64,000 nucleotides of DNA from an uncultured Tateyamaria sp. Lineage in GTDB: Bacteria; Pseudomonadota; Alphaproteobacteria; Rhodobacterales; Rhodobacteraceae. The notes beneath the pieces are model-generated. The model was not told the DNA's origin. It searched no databases and worked only from the letters and a program-made list of their open reading frames with translations. Made by a program: the position numbers and the translations under genes. The stretch covers positions 775,501 through 839,500 of the forward strand of contig NZ_CANNCF010000002.1 of assembly GCF_947503045.1 (NCBI RefSeq), read 5' to 3'. Below are positions 52,584 through 62,084 of this stretch, one piece after another (the stretch's first letter is position 1; each line of letters begins with the position of its first letter).

Positions 52584-53033
52584 ATGAACCGCCGGATGGG
52601 ACAGCCCCCCGAGGCCGGTCGGCGCTATATCGTGCGACAGGGCGCCTATGCGATCCTGCCACGTGATGGGGCGGTTTTGCTGACCTGCCAAAGCGATCCT
52701 GATCCGGATTTTCAATTGCCCGGCGGCGGTATCGATCCCGGGGAAAGCCCGTTGCAGGCCCTGCACCGTGAAGTGTTCGAGGAAACCGGCTGGCACATCG
52801 CGCGTCCGCGCAGGCTGGGTGCGTTCCGCCGATTTGTCTATATGCCGGAATATACGATGTGGGCGGAAAAACTGTGCCATGTCTATGTGGCCTGGCCCAC
52901 CCTGCAGATCAGCGCGCCAACCGAAGACAATCACCTGGCCGTCTGGATGAGCCCGCAGGACGCTGCGCTCCAGCTGGGAAATGAAGGCGACCAGCATTTT
53001 TTGAGCCGTTACTTTTCCCGCTCGGTCCCGTGA
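52584..53033 (+). CDS. NUDIX hydrolase
   Basis: A 149-aa NUDIX protein with GRRYIVRQGAYAILPRDGAVLL and the box GGGIDPGESPLQALHREVFEETGW (ends GGGIDPGE, REVFEETGW). Substrate unknown; this loose group often acts on nucleoside diphosphate derivatives. ATG at 52584 with GAGGG upstream. Convergent with the response-regulator phosphatase gene, overlapping by 25 bases. Confidence 0.88.
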   Translation: MNRRMGQPPEAGRRYIVRQGAYAILPRDGAVLLTCQSDPDPDFQLPGGGIDPGESPLQALHREVFEETGWHIARPRRLGAFRRFVYMPEYTMWAEKLCHVYVAWPTLQISAPTEDNHLAVWMSPQDAALQLGNEGDQHFLSRYFSRSVP

Positions 53034-54304
53034 TATTCGAACAGAATGCCTGACACATCATCGGGAAAGGTCTGGATCACGGCAAACTCTTCGAGTTTCC
53101 ATAACATCGCCTCAAAGAATGCGGGCCCAGACACGTCCCTGAGATCACGCATCATTTCCTCGACCCCTTCTTCTTCGAGCATTTCGCCCTGCGGATTCGG
53201 GCATTCGGTCACGCCGTCCGACAACAGCAGCAGCCGATCACCGGGATTCAGTTTCGTCTCGAACTGGGTGAACGAAATGCCCGACATCAGCCCCACCGGA
53301 AAACCCCCCGGACCTTCCTGTTCGATTGTACCGTCCTTGCGCTGGATTGCCGGGTGCGGATGGCCAGCCTGCGCCATGCGCACATGGCCCGTGACCAGAT
53401 CCACGTCGGCAAGCAGCAGAGTAAAATAATGCTCCGTCTCCATCTCATCGAGAACGAGATCGTTGAGCGTTTCGATTACGATTTCAGGCGGCAGGAACGC
53501 ATAACTGCCATCATCCAGCCGCTGCAGGGCAACGTTTTGGTCCGGCGCAGCCGCAGACAGATACCCGGCCAGACGGGCGGTCATCAGGGCCGAACTGATC
53601 CCGTGACCAGACACGTCGATGGAAAACAGCCCCAGATGGCCAGCGCCTGCCGGGAAAAAGCCGACAAGATCGCCGCCCACATGCCCGCTTGACCGCAGCA
53701 TCAGCGACACGTCACCCGTTTCAAATGATTTGTTGCGTTCGCGGATCAGCGATTGCTGCAGCTTTTTCGCCTCAAGCAGGTCACTGTCGAGTGAGTTATA
53801 GACCCGCTGCAATTCATCCAGTGTCTCGGAAATGAGGTCATTCTTGCGGGTCAGTTCGCGCTGCATCAGCAGGATGCGCTCACCCGCTTTGATCCGGGCG
53901 CGCAACTCGTTTGCATCGACGGGCTTGGTGACAAAATCGTCGGCACCGGCCTCAAGGCCCATGGCAATTTCGTTCTTTTCGCTCTTGGAGGTCAGAAGGA
54001 TGAAATAGCCATAGCGATCCCCCGAAAGCTGGCGAAACGCGTTGCAGAATTCCAGACCGTTCATGCCCGGCATCATCCAGTCGCTGAGCACCAGATCAGG
54101 CTGAACCTCCGCCGCGATCTGCAATGCCTCCTCGCCGGATGCCGCCTCGAACACCTCAAACCCCCAGCGTTTGACCGAACTGCACAGAATCTTGCGCTGC
54201 AGCTTGCTGTCATCGACCACCAGCACCTTTTGCGGTGCGGCCGCATCCGTCGGCGGGGACACAGGCACCTGTTCCACGTGTATATGCCTGGCCTTGGTAT
54301 TCAT
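53009..54304 (-). CDS. Response regulator with PP2C/SpoIIE-type phosphatase output
   Basis: A 431-aa protein: receiver domain (about 26-140; phosphoacceptor Asp75 in LVLSDWMMPG, Lys127 in VTKPVD), coiled-coil linker (about 145-190) and a SpoIIE-type Ser/Thr phosphatase (about 195-430) with the metal-site motifs GGDLVGFFPAG, LFSIDVSGHGISSALMT, LLLLSDGVTE and PDDVSGILF. This is the design of partner-switching regulators such as RsbU, or of RbaY in Rhodobacter, which control anti-sigma or anti-anti-sigma factors. The target is inferred, not shown. Divergent from the Hpt gene. Confidence 0.88.
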   Translation of the reverse strand: MNTKARHIHVEQVPVSPPTDAAAPQKVLVVDDSKLQRKILCSSVKRWGFEVFEAASGEEALQIAAEVQPDLVLSDWMMPGMNGLEFCNAFRQLSGDRYGYFILLTSKSEKNEIAMGLEAGADDFVTKPVDANELRARIKAGERILLMQRELTRKNDLISETLDELQRVYNSLDSDLLEAKKLQQSLIRERNKSFETGDVSLMLRSSGHVGGDLVGFFPAGAGHLGLFSIDVSGHGISSALMTARLAGYLSAAAPDQNVALQRLDDGSYAFLPPEIVIETLNDLVLDEMETEHYFTLLLADVDLVTGHVRMAQAGHPHPAIQRKDGTIEQEGPGGFPVGLMSGISFTQFETKLNPGDRLLLLSDGVTECPNPQGEMLEEEGVEEMMRDLRDVSGPAFFEAMLWKLEEFAVIQTFPDDVSGILFEYHGTEREK

Positions 54305-54356
54305 CTCACCCTGTTATCCAATCTGTCTCGGTTTTGCCTACTCCAAAGCACTTAAT

Positions 54357-54412
54357 GGCGGATGAAATTGCACCGCCGAGTATCTAAACCTTTAAAGGTA
54401 ACCCGTTCTTAA
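54357..54412. promoter_or_regulatory. Divergent control region of the phosphatase and Hpt genes
   Basis: Within 150 bases, this gap contains a GGCGG/CCGCC hairpin (54357-54377), a 12-base palindrome ACCTTTAAAGGT (54388-54399) and GTAA-N7-TTAA (54398-54412), a seven-of-eight match to the CtrA box. Promoters for both genes must lie here. The palindrome could bind a dimer; none of these sites is proven. Confidence 0.35.
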
Positions 54413-54454
54413 TTTGATCTGTGCTGACATGCTTTCGGGGCTCGGAGACGGACA

Positions 54455-54787
54455 ATGATTGACTGGCAGCGCGTAATAAACCTCAAGGACGAGATCGGCG
54501 ACGAAGACTTTGATGAGGTCGTTCCGCTCTTTATCGAGGAAGTATCGGAAATCACGAACCGGCTGCGCGCCGGGGTGGATTTAGATCGGTTGGAAGGGGA
54601 TTTGCATTGCCTCAAAGGCAGCGCGCTGAACCTCGGCTTTTCCGAGTTTTCAGACCTGTGTCACGCGGGCGAATCGCTGTCTGCCAAGGGCAAGGCGGCA
54701 ACGGTCGACGTCACCGCAATTCTCGATTGTTTCGAGGTGTCGAAGAACGCGTTCCTGTCAGGGCTACAGGACGGAATCGCCGCCTAG
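54455..54787 (+). CDS. Histidine phosphotransfer (Hpt) protein
   Basis: A 110-aa stand-alone Hpt. The phosphorylated His is residue 51 in HCLKGSALNLGF, in a helical bundle, with FIEEVSEITNRLRAG in the first helix. It would pass phosphate between a hybrid kinase and a response regulator; the divergent neighbour with a receiver domain is the obvious candidate. ATG at 54455 has GGAGA ten bases upstream. The 3' end overlaps ilvA by four bases, convergent. Confidence 0.88.
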   Translation: MIDWQRVINLKDEIGDEDFDEVVPLFIEEVSEITNRLRAGVDLDRLEGDLHCLKGSALNLGFSEFSDLCHAGESLSAKGKAATVDVTAILDCFEVSKNAFLSGLQDGIAA

Positions 54788-56010
54788 ATCACAAACTGCG
54801 CCAGCATTTCGTCGTTGGTAATGTCGGTATAGGTGAACCCACCAGCATCGAGCGCGGCGCGCAAACGGTCAAAATTCTCTGGCGCGCGCGTTTCGATACC
54901 AATCAGGACAGAGCCGAAGTTGCGCGCGGATTTCTTCAGGTATTCGAACCGCGCAATGTCATCTTCCGGGCCAAGAATGCTCAGGAAATCCTTGAGCGCG
55001 CCGGGACGCTGCGGCATGCGCAGGATGAAGTACTTTTTGACGCCGGAATAGCGCTGGGCCCGTTCTTTCACTTCCGGCAGACGTTCGAAATCGAAATTGC
55101 CGCCAGAGGTGACGCAGACAACGGTCTCGCCCGCAATCCTGTCGCGAATGTCTTTCAACGCATCCACGGCTAGGGCGCCCGCTGGTTCCAGCACAAGTCC
55201 CTCGACGTTCAGCATCTCGATGATCGTGGTGCAAATGCGGTCCTCGGGAATGTTCATCACGTCGGCAGAATCAACATCCGCCAAACGCGCAAAGGTCCGC
55301 TGCCCGATCTTGGCAACCGCAGCGCCATCCACAAAGCTGTTGATGGGAGACACATCCACCGGCGCGCCAGCCTTCAACGCTTCGGCCAGTGACATGGCCC
55401 CATGCGGTTCGACAAAAGTATAGGCAACCCGGTCGACAAAATAGCTGCGCGTGCCCGCTGACAGGCCGCCACCACCGACAGGCAGGATGATGCGATCTGG
55501 CACACGACTCAATTGCGCCTCGATCTCAACCGCGACCGAGGCTTGGCCCTCAATCACGTCCTCATCGTCAAAGGGCGACAGAAAATGCCCACCTGAGTCG
55601 GTACAAAACGCCTGCGCAGAGGCCAGCGTTTCGTCGAAATAATCGCCCGTCAGCCGCACCTCGACATGATCACCGCCGAACATACGGGTTTTCTGGATTT
55701 TCTGCTGCGGCGTCGTCACCGGCATAAAGACCACACCGTGCACCCCGAAATGGCGACACATATAGGCAACGCCCTGCGCGTGATTGCCCGCGCTGGCGCA
55801 CACAAACACCGCGTCCTTGCGCATGACCTTGCGCATCGCATTGAACGCACCACGCAGTTTGTAGGATCGCACCGGGCTCAAATCTTCGCGTTTCAGCCAG
55901 ATCTCGGCGCCATACCGCGCTGACAGCAGATCATTGCGCAACAGGGGTGTCGGCGGAAACACCTCTCGCATCGCGGCTTCGGCGGCGCGCGCACTGTCCT
56001 GAAAACTCAT
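54784..56010 (-). CDS. ilvA: Threonine ammonia-lyase
   Basis: PLP enzyme converting threonine to 2-oxobutyrate, first step of isoleucine synthesis. The 408-aa protein has the PLP lysine in SYKLRGAFNAM (about 49-59), PVGGGGLSAG, and one ACT-like domain near the C-terminus (ILRMPQRPGALKDFLSIL), suggesting allosteric control. The ATG at 56010 with AAGGGA upstream is preferred to one eight codons earlier. Divergent from argG. Confidence 0.94.
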   Translation of the reverse strand: MSFQDSARAAEAAMREVFPPTPLLRNDLLSARYGAEIWLKREDLSPVRSYKLRGAFNAMRKVMRKDAVFVCASAGNHAQGVAYMCRHFGVHGVVFMPVTTPQQKIQKTRMFGGDHVEVRLTGDYFDETLASAQAFCTDSGGHFLSPFDDEDVIEGQASVAVEIEAQLSRVPDRIILPVGGGGLSAGTRSYFVDRVAYTFVEPHGAMSLAEALKAGAPVDVSPINSFVDGAAVAKIGQRTFARLADVDSADVMNIPEDRICTTIIEMLNVEGLVLEPAGALAVDALKDIRDRIAGETVVCVTSGGNFDFERLPEVKERAQRYSGVKKYFILRMPQRPGALKDFLSILGPEDDIARFEYLKKSARNFGSVLIGIETRAPENFDRLRAALDAGGFTYTDITNDEMLAQFVI

Positions 56011-56126
56011 GAATGGGTCCCTTTTCGCAATCATTCCGACCTACACGCCCCCGCCCCCGCGGGTCAATCTTGCCCCCATAGTGCAAAAACGGTATCGCCT
56101 GCCAAACCTCATGAGGAACGAAAGAA

Positions 56127-57347
56127 ATGAGCGCCCCAAAGAAAGTTGTGCTGGCCTATTCCGGCGGCCTGGACACGTCGATCATCCTGAAATGGTTGCA
56201 GACCGAATATGGCTGCGAGGTTGTCACCTTCACCGCCGATCTCGGACAGGGTGAAGAACTCGAACCCGCGCGCGCCAAGGCCGAGATGATGGGTGCGTCG
56301 AGCATCTATATCGAGGATGTCCGCGAAGAATTCGTGCGCGATTTCGTCTTTCCGATGTTCCGCGCCAACGCGCTATACGAGGGTCTCTACCTGCTGGGCA
56401 CCTCCATCGCGCGACCGCTGATTTCCAAACGTCTGGTCGAAATTGCCGCCATCGAAGGGGCAGATGCCGTCGCGCACGGGGCGACAGGCAAGGGCAACGA
56501 TCAGGTCCGTTTCGAACTGGCCGCCTACGCGCTGAACCCGGATATCAAGGTCATCGCCCCGTGGCGCGAGTGGGATCTGTCCAGCCGGACCAAACTGATC
56601 GACTTTGCAGAAAAGAACCAGATTCCCATCGCCAAGGACAAGCGTGGCGAGGCCCCGTTTTCCGTCGATGCCAACCTGCTGCACACCTCGTCTGAAGGCA
56701 AAGTGCTCGAAGATCCGGCCGTGGATGCACCCGATTACGTCTACCAGCGCACGGTCGCACCCGAGGATGCACCGAACGAGCCCGAATATATCGAAGTGGG
56801 CTTCGAGAAGGGTGATGCGGTCTCTATCAACGGCGAATCGATGTCTCCGGCGACGATCCTGACCGAGCTGAACCGGCTGGGCGGCAAGCACGGCATTGGC
56901 CGGCTCGATCTGGTCGAGGGTCGGTTTGTCGGGATGAAGTCGCGCGGTATCTACGAAACCCCCGGTGGTACTGTTCTGCTCGAAGCACATCGCGGGATCG
57001 AACAGATCACGCTTGATCGCGGGGCCGCGCACCTCAAGGACGAGATGATGCCGCGCTATGCCGAGCTGATCTATAACGGCTTCTGGTTCTCGCCCGAGCG
57101 CGAAATGTTGCAGGCCCTGATCGACAAAAGTCAGGAACATGTGACCGGCACCGTTCGCCTGAAACTCTACAAGGGTCTGGCGCGCACTGTGGGCCGCTGG
57201 TCTGATCACAGCCTCTATTCCGAGGCGCATGTGACCTTTGAGGATGACGCGGGTGCCTACGATCAGAAAGACGCCGCAGGGTTCATCCAGTTGAACGCGT
57301 TGCGTCTGAAACTGCTGGCCGCACGCGACCGCCGCCTCAAATCCTGA
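56127..57347 (+). CDS. argG: Argininosuccinate synthase
   Basis: Joins citrulline and aspartate in arginine synthesis. The 406-aa protein starts [20 protein letters not shown] with the ATP pyrophosphatase P-loop SGGLDTS, and has [15 protein letters not shown] and [13 protein letters not shown]. Length is standard. The 3' end overlaps the convergent small sulfotransferase gene by 11 bases. With argJ it is the second arginine gene here. Confidence 0.97.
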   Translation: MSAPKKVVLAYSGGLDTSIILKWLQTEYGCEVVTFTADLGQGEELEPARAKAEMMGASSIYIEDVREEFVRDFVFPMFRANALYEGLYLLGTSIARPLISKRLVEIAAIEGADAVAHGATGKGNDQVRFELAAYALNPDIKVIAPWREWDLSSRTKLIDFAEKNQIPIAKDKRGEAPFSVDANLLHTSSEGKVLEDPAVDAPDYVYQRTVAPEDAPNEPEYIEVGFEKGDAVSINGESMSPATILTELNRLGGKHGIGRLDLVEGRFVGMKSRGIYETPGGTVLLEAHRGIEQITLDRGAAHLKDEMMPRYAELIYNGFWFSPEREMLQALIDKSQEHVTGTVRLKLYKGLARTVGRWSDHSLYSEAHVTFEDDAGAYDQKDAAGFIQLNALRLKLLAARDRRLKS

Positions 57348-58044
57348 TCTTGCGCGCGGCGAGCGCCTCGTAATGAGGCATCGCCGCGTCTGCCAACCGG
57401 GCATAATCACCTTCCAGCTTCGGCAACGGCCCTTCGCCCGAGTCAAACCCGGTCGAATCATGCACCGCGCCATACCAGTGTGCCGCCCAGACGCCATCCT
57501 GCGGATGCCCGCCCTTGGGCCAGTGCAACATGTTCGACGTCCAGGGAATGCCGATCCGGCGACAAAGCGCCTGCAAGGCCGCCTCCGGGTCGGCTCGTAT
57601 GTCACTTGAATCGATAACAATCGGATCGTTGGTCCGCACAAGCAATGCGGCCTGCTGCGCAAAACCCAAATCGTCCAACGTCGGCGCTTCGCGCTTTTTG
57701 GCATAGCTTGAGATCACCCGCGCAGGGTGGCGGATCAGCAGCACATGACACATGCCCGCCATCCAGTCCTCCGGCCAATCGGGCGACATGTGGTGCGCCA
57801 TATGTTTTTGGTAAAAAAAAGGCTCTGACACAGGCGAAATCAACGATTTGGCGACCTCGCCAGGGTCATTGGGTTGACTGGCCAGAACAGCGCCGCGCAT
57901 CGGATGATCCGCCCCGGTCTGCGCCAGAAAGGCGGCATAAAACGGTTCATCCACAACGCGGCAATCCCCCCGCGCGGCAAAGCTGTACATCATCGCCGTC
58001 GACAGATTGCGCGGCCCGGACCACATGGCAATACGTTTTGTCAT
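57337..58044 (-). CDS. Small sulfotransferase-family protein
   Basis: A 235-aa protein of the sulfotransferase fold. [27 protein letters not shown] holds the PAPS 5'-loop [11 protein letters not shown] (ends given here as IAMWSGPRN and LSTAMMYSF) and [17 protein letters not shown] is the 3'-phosphate site. The acceptor is unknown. The ATG at 58044 is chosen because it begins the conserved loop; the open frame continues upstream through the msrA region on the other strand. CysQ at 12942 would recycle PAP. Confidence 0.8.
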   Translation of the reverse strand: MTKRIAMWSGPRNLSTAMMYSFAARGDCRVVDEPFYAAFLAQTGADHPMRGAVLASQPNDPGEVAKSLISPVSEPFFYQKHMAHHMSPDWPEDWMAGMCHVLLIRHPARVISSYAKKREAPTLDDLGFAQQAALLVRTNDPIVIDSSDIRADPEAALQALCRRIGIPWTSNMLHWPKGGHPQDGVWAAHWYGAVHDSTGFDSGEGPLPKLEGDYARLADAAMPHYEALAARKIRI

Positions 58045-58167
58045 GCAAATCAGGCTAAGGCGGTGGATCGTCGCGGTAAACGACCAATCACAGGACTGCG
58101 ACCTCGCTCGCCTGTGAATTGTATGACAGCCCGGTTTGGCCCAGACTCCGACAAAAGGAGTAGTGAC

Positions 58168-58827
58168 ATGACCGCACGCCGTACTTTCAAAACCGTATCC
58201 TTGGCCTTCTCCATCGCCGTGGGCCTCATCGCGCAGGCCAAATCCAGCCAGGCGCAAGACCTCGAGACGCTGACTGTCGCAGGCGGCTGTTTCTGGTGCG
58301 TCGAGGCGGATTTCGAAAAAGTCAAAGGCGTGAAAGAGGCCGTGTCGGGATTTGCAGGGGGAACAGTCTCTAATCCGACCTACAAACAGGTGACCGGCGG
58401 CAATACCGGCCATTACGAGGCGGTTCAGATCACATTCGACCCTGCGCAGGTGCAGGTCGACACGCTGTTGTCGCTGTTTTTCCGCTCCATCGATCCGACG
58501 GATGCAGGCGGACAGTTCTGTGACCGGGGCGACAGCTATCGCACCGCGATATTTGCCAAACCATCCCAGACAAGTGCGGCACAGGCGGCCAAGGCGGCCG
58601 CTCAGGCCGAACTGGGTCAATCCGTGGTCACGCCCGTCTTGTCTGCTGGCGAGTTTTACCCGGCCGACAGCTACCATCAGGACTTCTACAAGGACAGCAA
58701 GGTCATCCTGACCCGCTTCGGTCCCAAGTCCAAAGCCAAGGCCTACAAAGCCTACCGTGACGCCTGCGGGCGTGATGCACGGGTCAAGGTCTTGTGGGGG
58801 TCGGACGCGCCGTTTGTCGGCGGTTAA
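58168..58827 (+). CDS. msrA: Peptide-methionine (S)-S-oxide reductase, exported form
   Basis: Reduces methionine sulfoxide in proteins. The 219-aa protein has a signal peptide (about 1-29: FKTVSLAFSIAVGLIAQAKS, then SQAQ), so it likely works in the periplasm. The catalytic Cys41 is in AGGCFWC; GGNTGHYEAVQI and SYRTAIFA are family signatures; a further Cys in RDACGRDAR may be the resolving residue. AAGGAG precedes the ATG at 58168. No msrB is adjacent. Convergent with the kinase gene by four bases. Confidence 0.93.
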   Translation: MTARRTFKTVSLAFSIAVGLIAQAKSSQAQDLETLTVAGGCFWCVEADFEKVKGVKEAVSGFAGGTVSNPTYKQVTGGNTGHYEAVQITFDPAQVQVDTLLSLFFRSIDPTDAGGQFCDRGDSYRTAIFAKPSQTSAAQAAKAAAQAELGQSVVTPVLSAGEFYPADSYHQDFYKDSKVILTRFGPKSKAKAYKAYRDACGRDARVKVLWGSDAPFVGG

Positions 58828-59702
58828 GCCAACCGCGCATCCTCGATATCCTTTAGGTCGGGGATCACATCCGCCGTTCCCTTGCGCGTCACCATCAGCG
58901 CGCCAGCCTGCGTCGCAAGGCTGAGCGCCTGCAGCATCGGCATGCCCCGATCCAGACCCGCCACGAGATAACCGGTAAAGGTATCCCCGGCCCCGGTTGT
59001 ATCCACGGGCGTGACCGGAATCGCAGGCATATGTGTCTCTGATCCCGCCAAAACGTCGAGCCAGCGGCACCCGTCAGCCCCCAGCGTCACAACGATGGAG
59101 GCAACACCGAGATCCGTCAGTTCGGATTTCATCGCCATCGATAGCTGCTGTGCCTCTACCGCATTCAGCACCAAAAGGTCGGTAAAGGGCAGCACCTCGG
59201 CCACGGCCTGCGCATCAAACGGGGCGGCGGCATAAACCACATGCAAGCCCAGTTGTTTCGCAATTTGGGCTGCATATTTTTGGCCGTTTGTTTCGTTTTG
59301 TATGACCAGATAATCGCCCGCCGCCGCATCCGACAGCGCCGCCCCGATCATGTCCTCCGTGATGGCGCGATTGGCACCGGGAAACACGACGATCTGGTTT
59401 TCTCCGTCCTCATCAACCGAGATATTCGCATGACCCGTCGGCTGGTCAGGCAGGGTCGCGATCCGGCTCGTGTCCACGCCATATTCCAGCAACCGCTCAA
59501 CCGTCCACGCGCCTTCCTGACCCACAGCACCGATATGTGTCACACGGGCCGCCGCACGAGCCATCGCCACGGACATGTTTGCGCCTTTTCCGCCCAGACC
59601 TTGCGTGTAACCCAGCGCACTCAGCGTCTCCCCCGGCGCGGGCAGATGCGACAGGCGATAAACGTTGTCGATATTGATCGAGCCCAGGTTCCAGACCGCC
59701 AT
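58824..59702 (-). CDS. rbsK: PfkB-family sugar kinase (ribokinase-like)
   Basis: A 292-aa kinase with AVWNLGSINIDNVYRLSHLPAPGETL (start NLGSINIDN), GGKGANMSVAMARAAA, NAVEAQQLS and the catalytic motif DTTGAGDTFTGYLVAGLD (given as TTGAGDTFTG). The GGKGAN motif is the ribokinase sugar-binding signature; the substrate is most likely ribose, but related sugars are possible. Its start overlaps the maeB stop by one base. No ribose transporter is near. Confidence 0.85.
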   Translation of the reverse strand: MAVWNLGSINIDNVYRLSHLPAPGETLSALGYTQGLGGKGANMSVAMARAAARVTHIGAVGQEGAWTVERLLEYGVDTSRIATLPDQPTGHANISVDEDGENQIVVFPGANRAITEDMIGAALSDAAAGDYLVIQNETNGQKYAAQIAKQLGLHVVYAAAPFDAQAVAEVLPFTDLLVLNAVEAQQLSMAMKSELTDLGVASIVVTLGADGCRWLDVLAGSETHMPAIPVTPVDTTGAGDTFTGYLVAGLDRGMPMLQALSLATQAGALMVTRKGTADVIPDLKDIEDARLA

Positions 59703-61957
59703 CAGCCCACCTTGCAGGCTGCAAGCACCGCCATGTTGAGGATGTCATTCGCCGTCGACCCGGACGAACAGATCTGGATCGACCCATCGACTCCGGCCAG
59801 AATCGGGCCAATCACCGTCGCCCCGCCCATTTCCTGCATCAGTTTGACCGAAATGCTGGCCGAATGGCGCGCCGGAACCACGAGGATGTTCGCCGGACCG
59901 GTCAGGCGCGAGAACGGATACGCTGCCTGCGCCTGCGCATTCAGCGCCACATCCACGGTCATCTCGCCCTCATATTCAAAATCAACGCCACGGGCGTCCA
60001 GCACCCGCGGTGCCTGATGCATCTTTTCCGCACGTTCGGACACCGGATAGCCAAAGGTCGAAAAACTGACAAAGGCCACACGCGGCTCGAGCCCCATATT
60101 TCGCGCAACGGTGGCAGCCTGGGTGGCGATGTCCGCAAGGTCCTCTTCATCCGGCCATTCATGGACCAGCGTATCGGCAATAAAAATGATCCGACCCTTG
60201 TGAATAAGCGCCGTGATGCCCGCCGCCTTGCTGTTCACATCCGCATCAAACACGTGGTTGATCCGATCCAGAATGTGCGCGGATTTGCGAGTCGCGCCGG
60301 TGACAATCCCCTCACCATGGCCATGGGCCAGCATCAGCGCCGAAAACACATGACGGTCGCGCGCAGCAAGGCGGTGAATGTCCTGTCTGTCAAACCCGCG
60401 CCGTTTGAGCCGGTCATACAGGTGGGTTTTGTACTGCTCCAAATGCGTTGTGTTGGCCGCGTTGACCACTTCCAATTCACGGACCGCATCGCCAAGACCT
60501 GTCTCGGTCAGCTTGGCCTTCACGTCGTCGATCCGACCCACAACCAGCGCTTTGCCAAAGCCAGAGCGCTGATACATCACCGCCGCCCGCAACACGCGCG
60601 GATCGTCGCCTTCGGCAAAAATCATACGGGCCTGTGCCGCGCGCGCCCGCGCGTTGATACCGGTCAGAATGCTGGCCGTCGGGTCCATTCGCGATTTGAG
60701 GCTCAGCTCATAAGCCTCCATGTCGATGATGGGGCGACGGGCCACACCGGTGTCCATGCCCGCCTTGGCCACGGCTGTCGGAATGCGGTGGATCAGGCGT
60801 GGATCAAAGGGCGTGGGGATGATGTAATCGCGCCCAAAGGACAGCGATTTGCCATAGGCCAGCGCCACCTCGTCCGGCACATCCTCGCGCGCAAGATTGG
60901 CCAAAGCATGGGCACATGCGATTTTCATCTCGTCGTTGATCGCACGCGCATGAATATCGAGCGCGCCGCGGAACAGATAGGGGAAACCCAGTACGTTATT
61001 GACTTGGTTGGGATAATCGCTGCGCCCCGTGGCCACGATCGCGTCCATACGCACCTCGTGCGCCTCTTCGGGCGTGATCTCGGGATCGGGATTGGCCATG
61101 GCGAAAATCACCGGATTATCGGCCATGCTTTCAACCATCTCGGGCGTCACGGCCCCTTTGACAGAGACGCCCAGAAAAACGTCCGAATCCTTCATCGCAT
61201 CCTCAAGGCTGCGCAGGTCGGTCTTGACAGCATGAGCTGACTTCCACTGGTTCATACCCTCGGTACGGCCCTGATAAATGACGCCCTTGGTGTCACAGAC
61301 AATGCAGTTTTCATGGCGCGCACCCATGGCCTTGAGCAATTCGATACAGGCAATCCCGGCCGCACCCGCGCCATTCAGAACAATCTTCACATCCTCAATC
61401 TTCTTGCCCGAGATGTGCAGCGCGTTGATCAAACCGGCCGCACAGATCACCGCCGTGCCATGCTGGTCGTCATGAAAAACAGGGATGTCCATCTCTTCTT
61501 TCAGGCGCTGCTCGATGATGAAGCATTCAGGCGCCTTGATATCTTCGAGGTTGATGCCGCCAAAGGTCGGGCCCATCAGCCGCACGGCGTTGCAGAATTC
61601 ATCCGGATCCTCTGTGTCCAGCTCGATATCGATGGAATTGACGTCGGCAAAACGCTTGAACAGAACCGCCTTGCCCTCCATCACCGGCTTTGATCCGAGC
61701 GCGCCAAGATTGCCCAGACCCAGCACCGCCGTCCCGTTTGAAATCACAGCAACCAGATTGCCCTTGTTCGTGTAATCATATGCAAGTTCAGGATTTTCCG
61801 CGATCGCCTCGCAAGGCACAGCAACCCCGGGCGAATAGGCAAGGCTCAGATCGCGCTGAGTCGTCATCGGCACCGTTGCGCTCACCTCGAACTTGCCCGG
61901 CGTGGGCTCCATATGAAACGCGAGCGCCTCTTCCGCGGTCACCTTGTTACTTGTCAT
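59702..61957 (-). CDS. maeB: NADP-dependent malic enzyme with phosphotransacetylase-like tail
   Basis: Decarboxylates malate to pyruvate, supplying NADPH and pyruvate in gluconeogenic growth. The 751-aa protein has the malic enzyme part (about 1-425: SLAYSPGVAVPCEAIAENP, VFHDDQHGTAVICAAGL, GAGAAGIACIELL) and a C-terminal phosphotransacetylase-like domain (about 430-751), which in this family is regulatory. ATG at 61957 has GGGGAGGA upstream; an earlier in-frame codon at 62005 lacks it. Divergent from mutS. Confidence 0.95.
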   Translation of the reverse strand: MTSNKVTAEEALAFHMEPTPGKFEVSATVPMTTQRDLSLAYSPGVAVPCEAIAENPELAYDYTNKGNLVAVISNGTAVLGLGNLGALGSKPVMEGKAVLFKRFADVNSIDIELDTEDPDEFCNAVRLMGPTFGGINLEDIKAPECFIIEQRLKEEMDIPVFHDDQHGTAVICAAGLINALHISGKKIEDVKIVLNGAGAAGIACIELLKAMGARHENCIVCDTKGVIYQGRTEGMNQWKSAHAVKTDLRSLEDAMKDSDVFLGVSVKGAVTPEMVESMADNPVIFAMANPDPEITPEEAHEVRMDAIVATGRSDYPNQVNNVLGFPYLFRGALDIHARAINDEMKIACAHALANLAREDVPDEVALAYGKSLSFGRDYIIPTPFDPRLIHRIPTAVAKAGMDTGVARRPIIDMEAYELSLKSRMDPTASILTGINARARAAQARMIFAEGDDPRVLRAAVMYQRSGFGKALVVGRIDDVKAKLTETGLGDAVRELEVVNAANTTHLEQYKTHLYDRLKRRGFDRQDIHRLAARDRHVFSALMLAHGHGEGIVTGATRKSAHILDRINHVFDADVNSKAAGITALIHKGRIIFIADTLVHEWPDEEDLADIATQAATVARNMGLEPRVAFVSFSTFGYPVSERAEKMHQAPRVLDARGVDFEYEGEMTVDVALNAQAQAAYPFSRLTGPANILVVPARHSASISVKLMQEMGGATVIGPILAGVDGSIQICSSGSTANDILNMAVLAACKVG

Positions 61958-62084
61958 GTGTTGCGTCCTCCCCTGACCCGACAGGTCTAGCCCAGCGCGA
62001 GCCATGCCTCAATCGACTTTGGGTTTCGCTTGGGCGCGGCTGTTTGTAAGGTCGCGCGACACTTGCCTTTGGGGGGCCACGTTC

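Noticed and set aside
58089-58116. CACAGG/CCTGTG inverted repeat before msrA
   Set aside because: Only six bases per arm with a 16-base spacer; too weak to call an operator.
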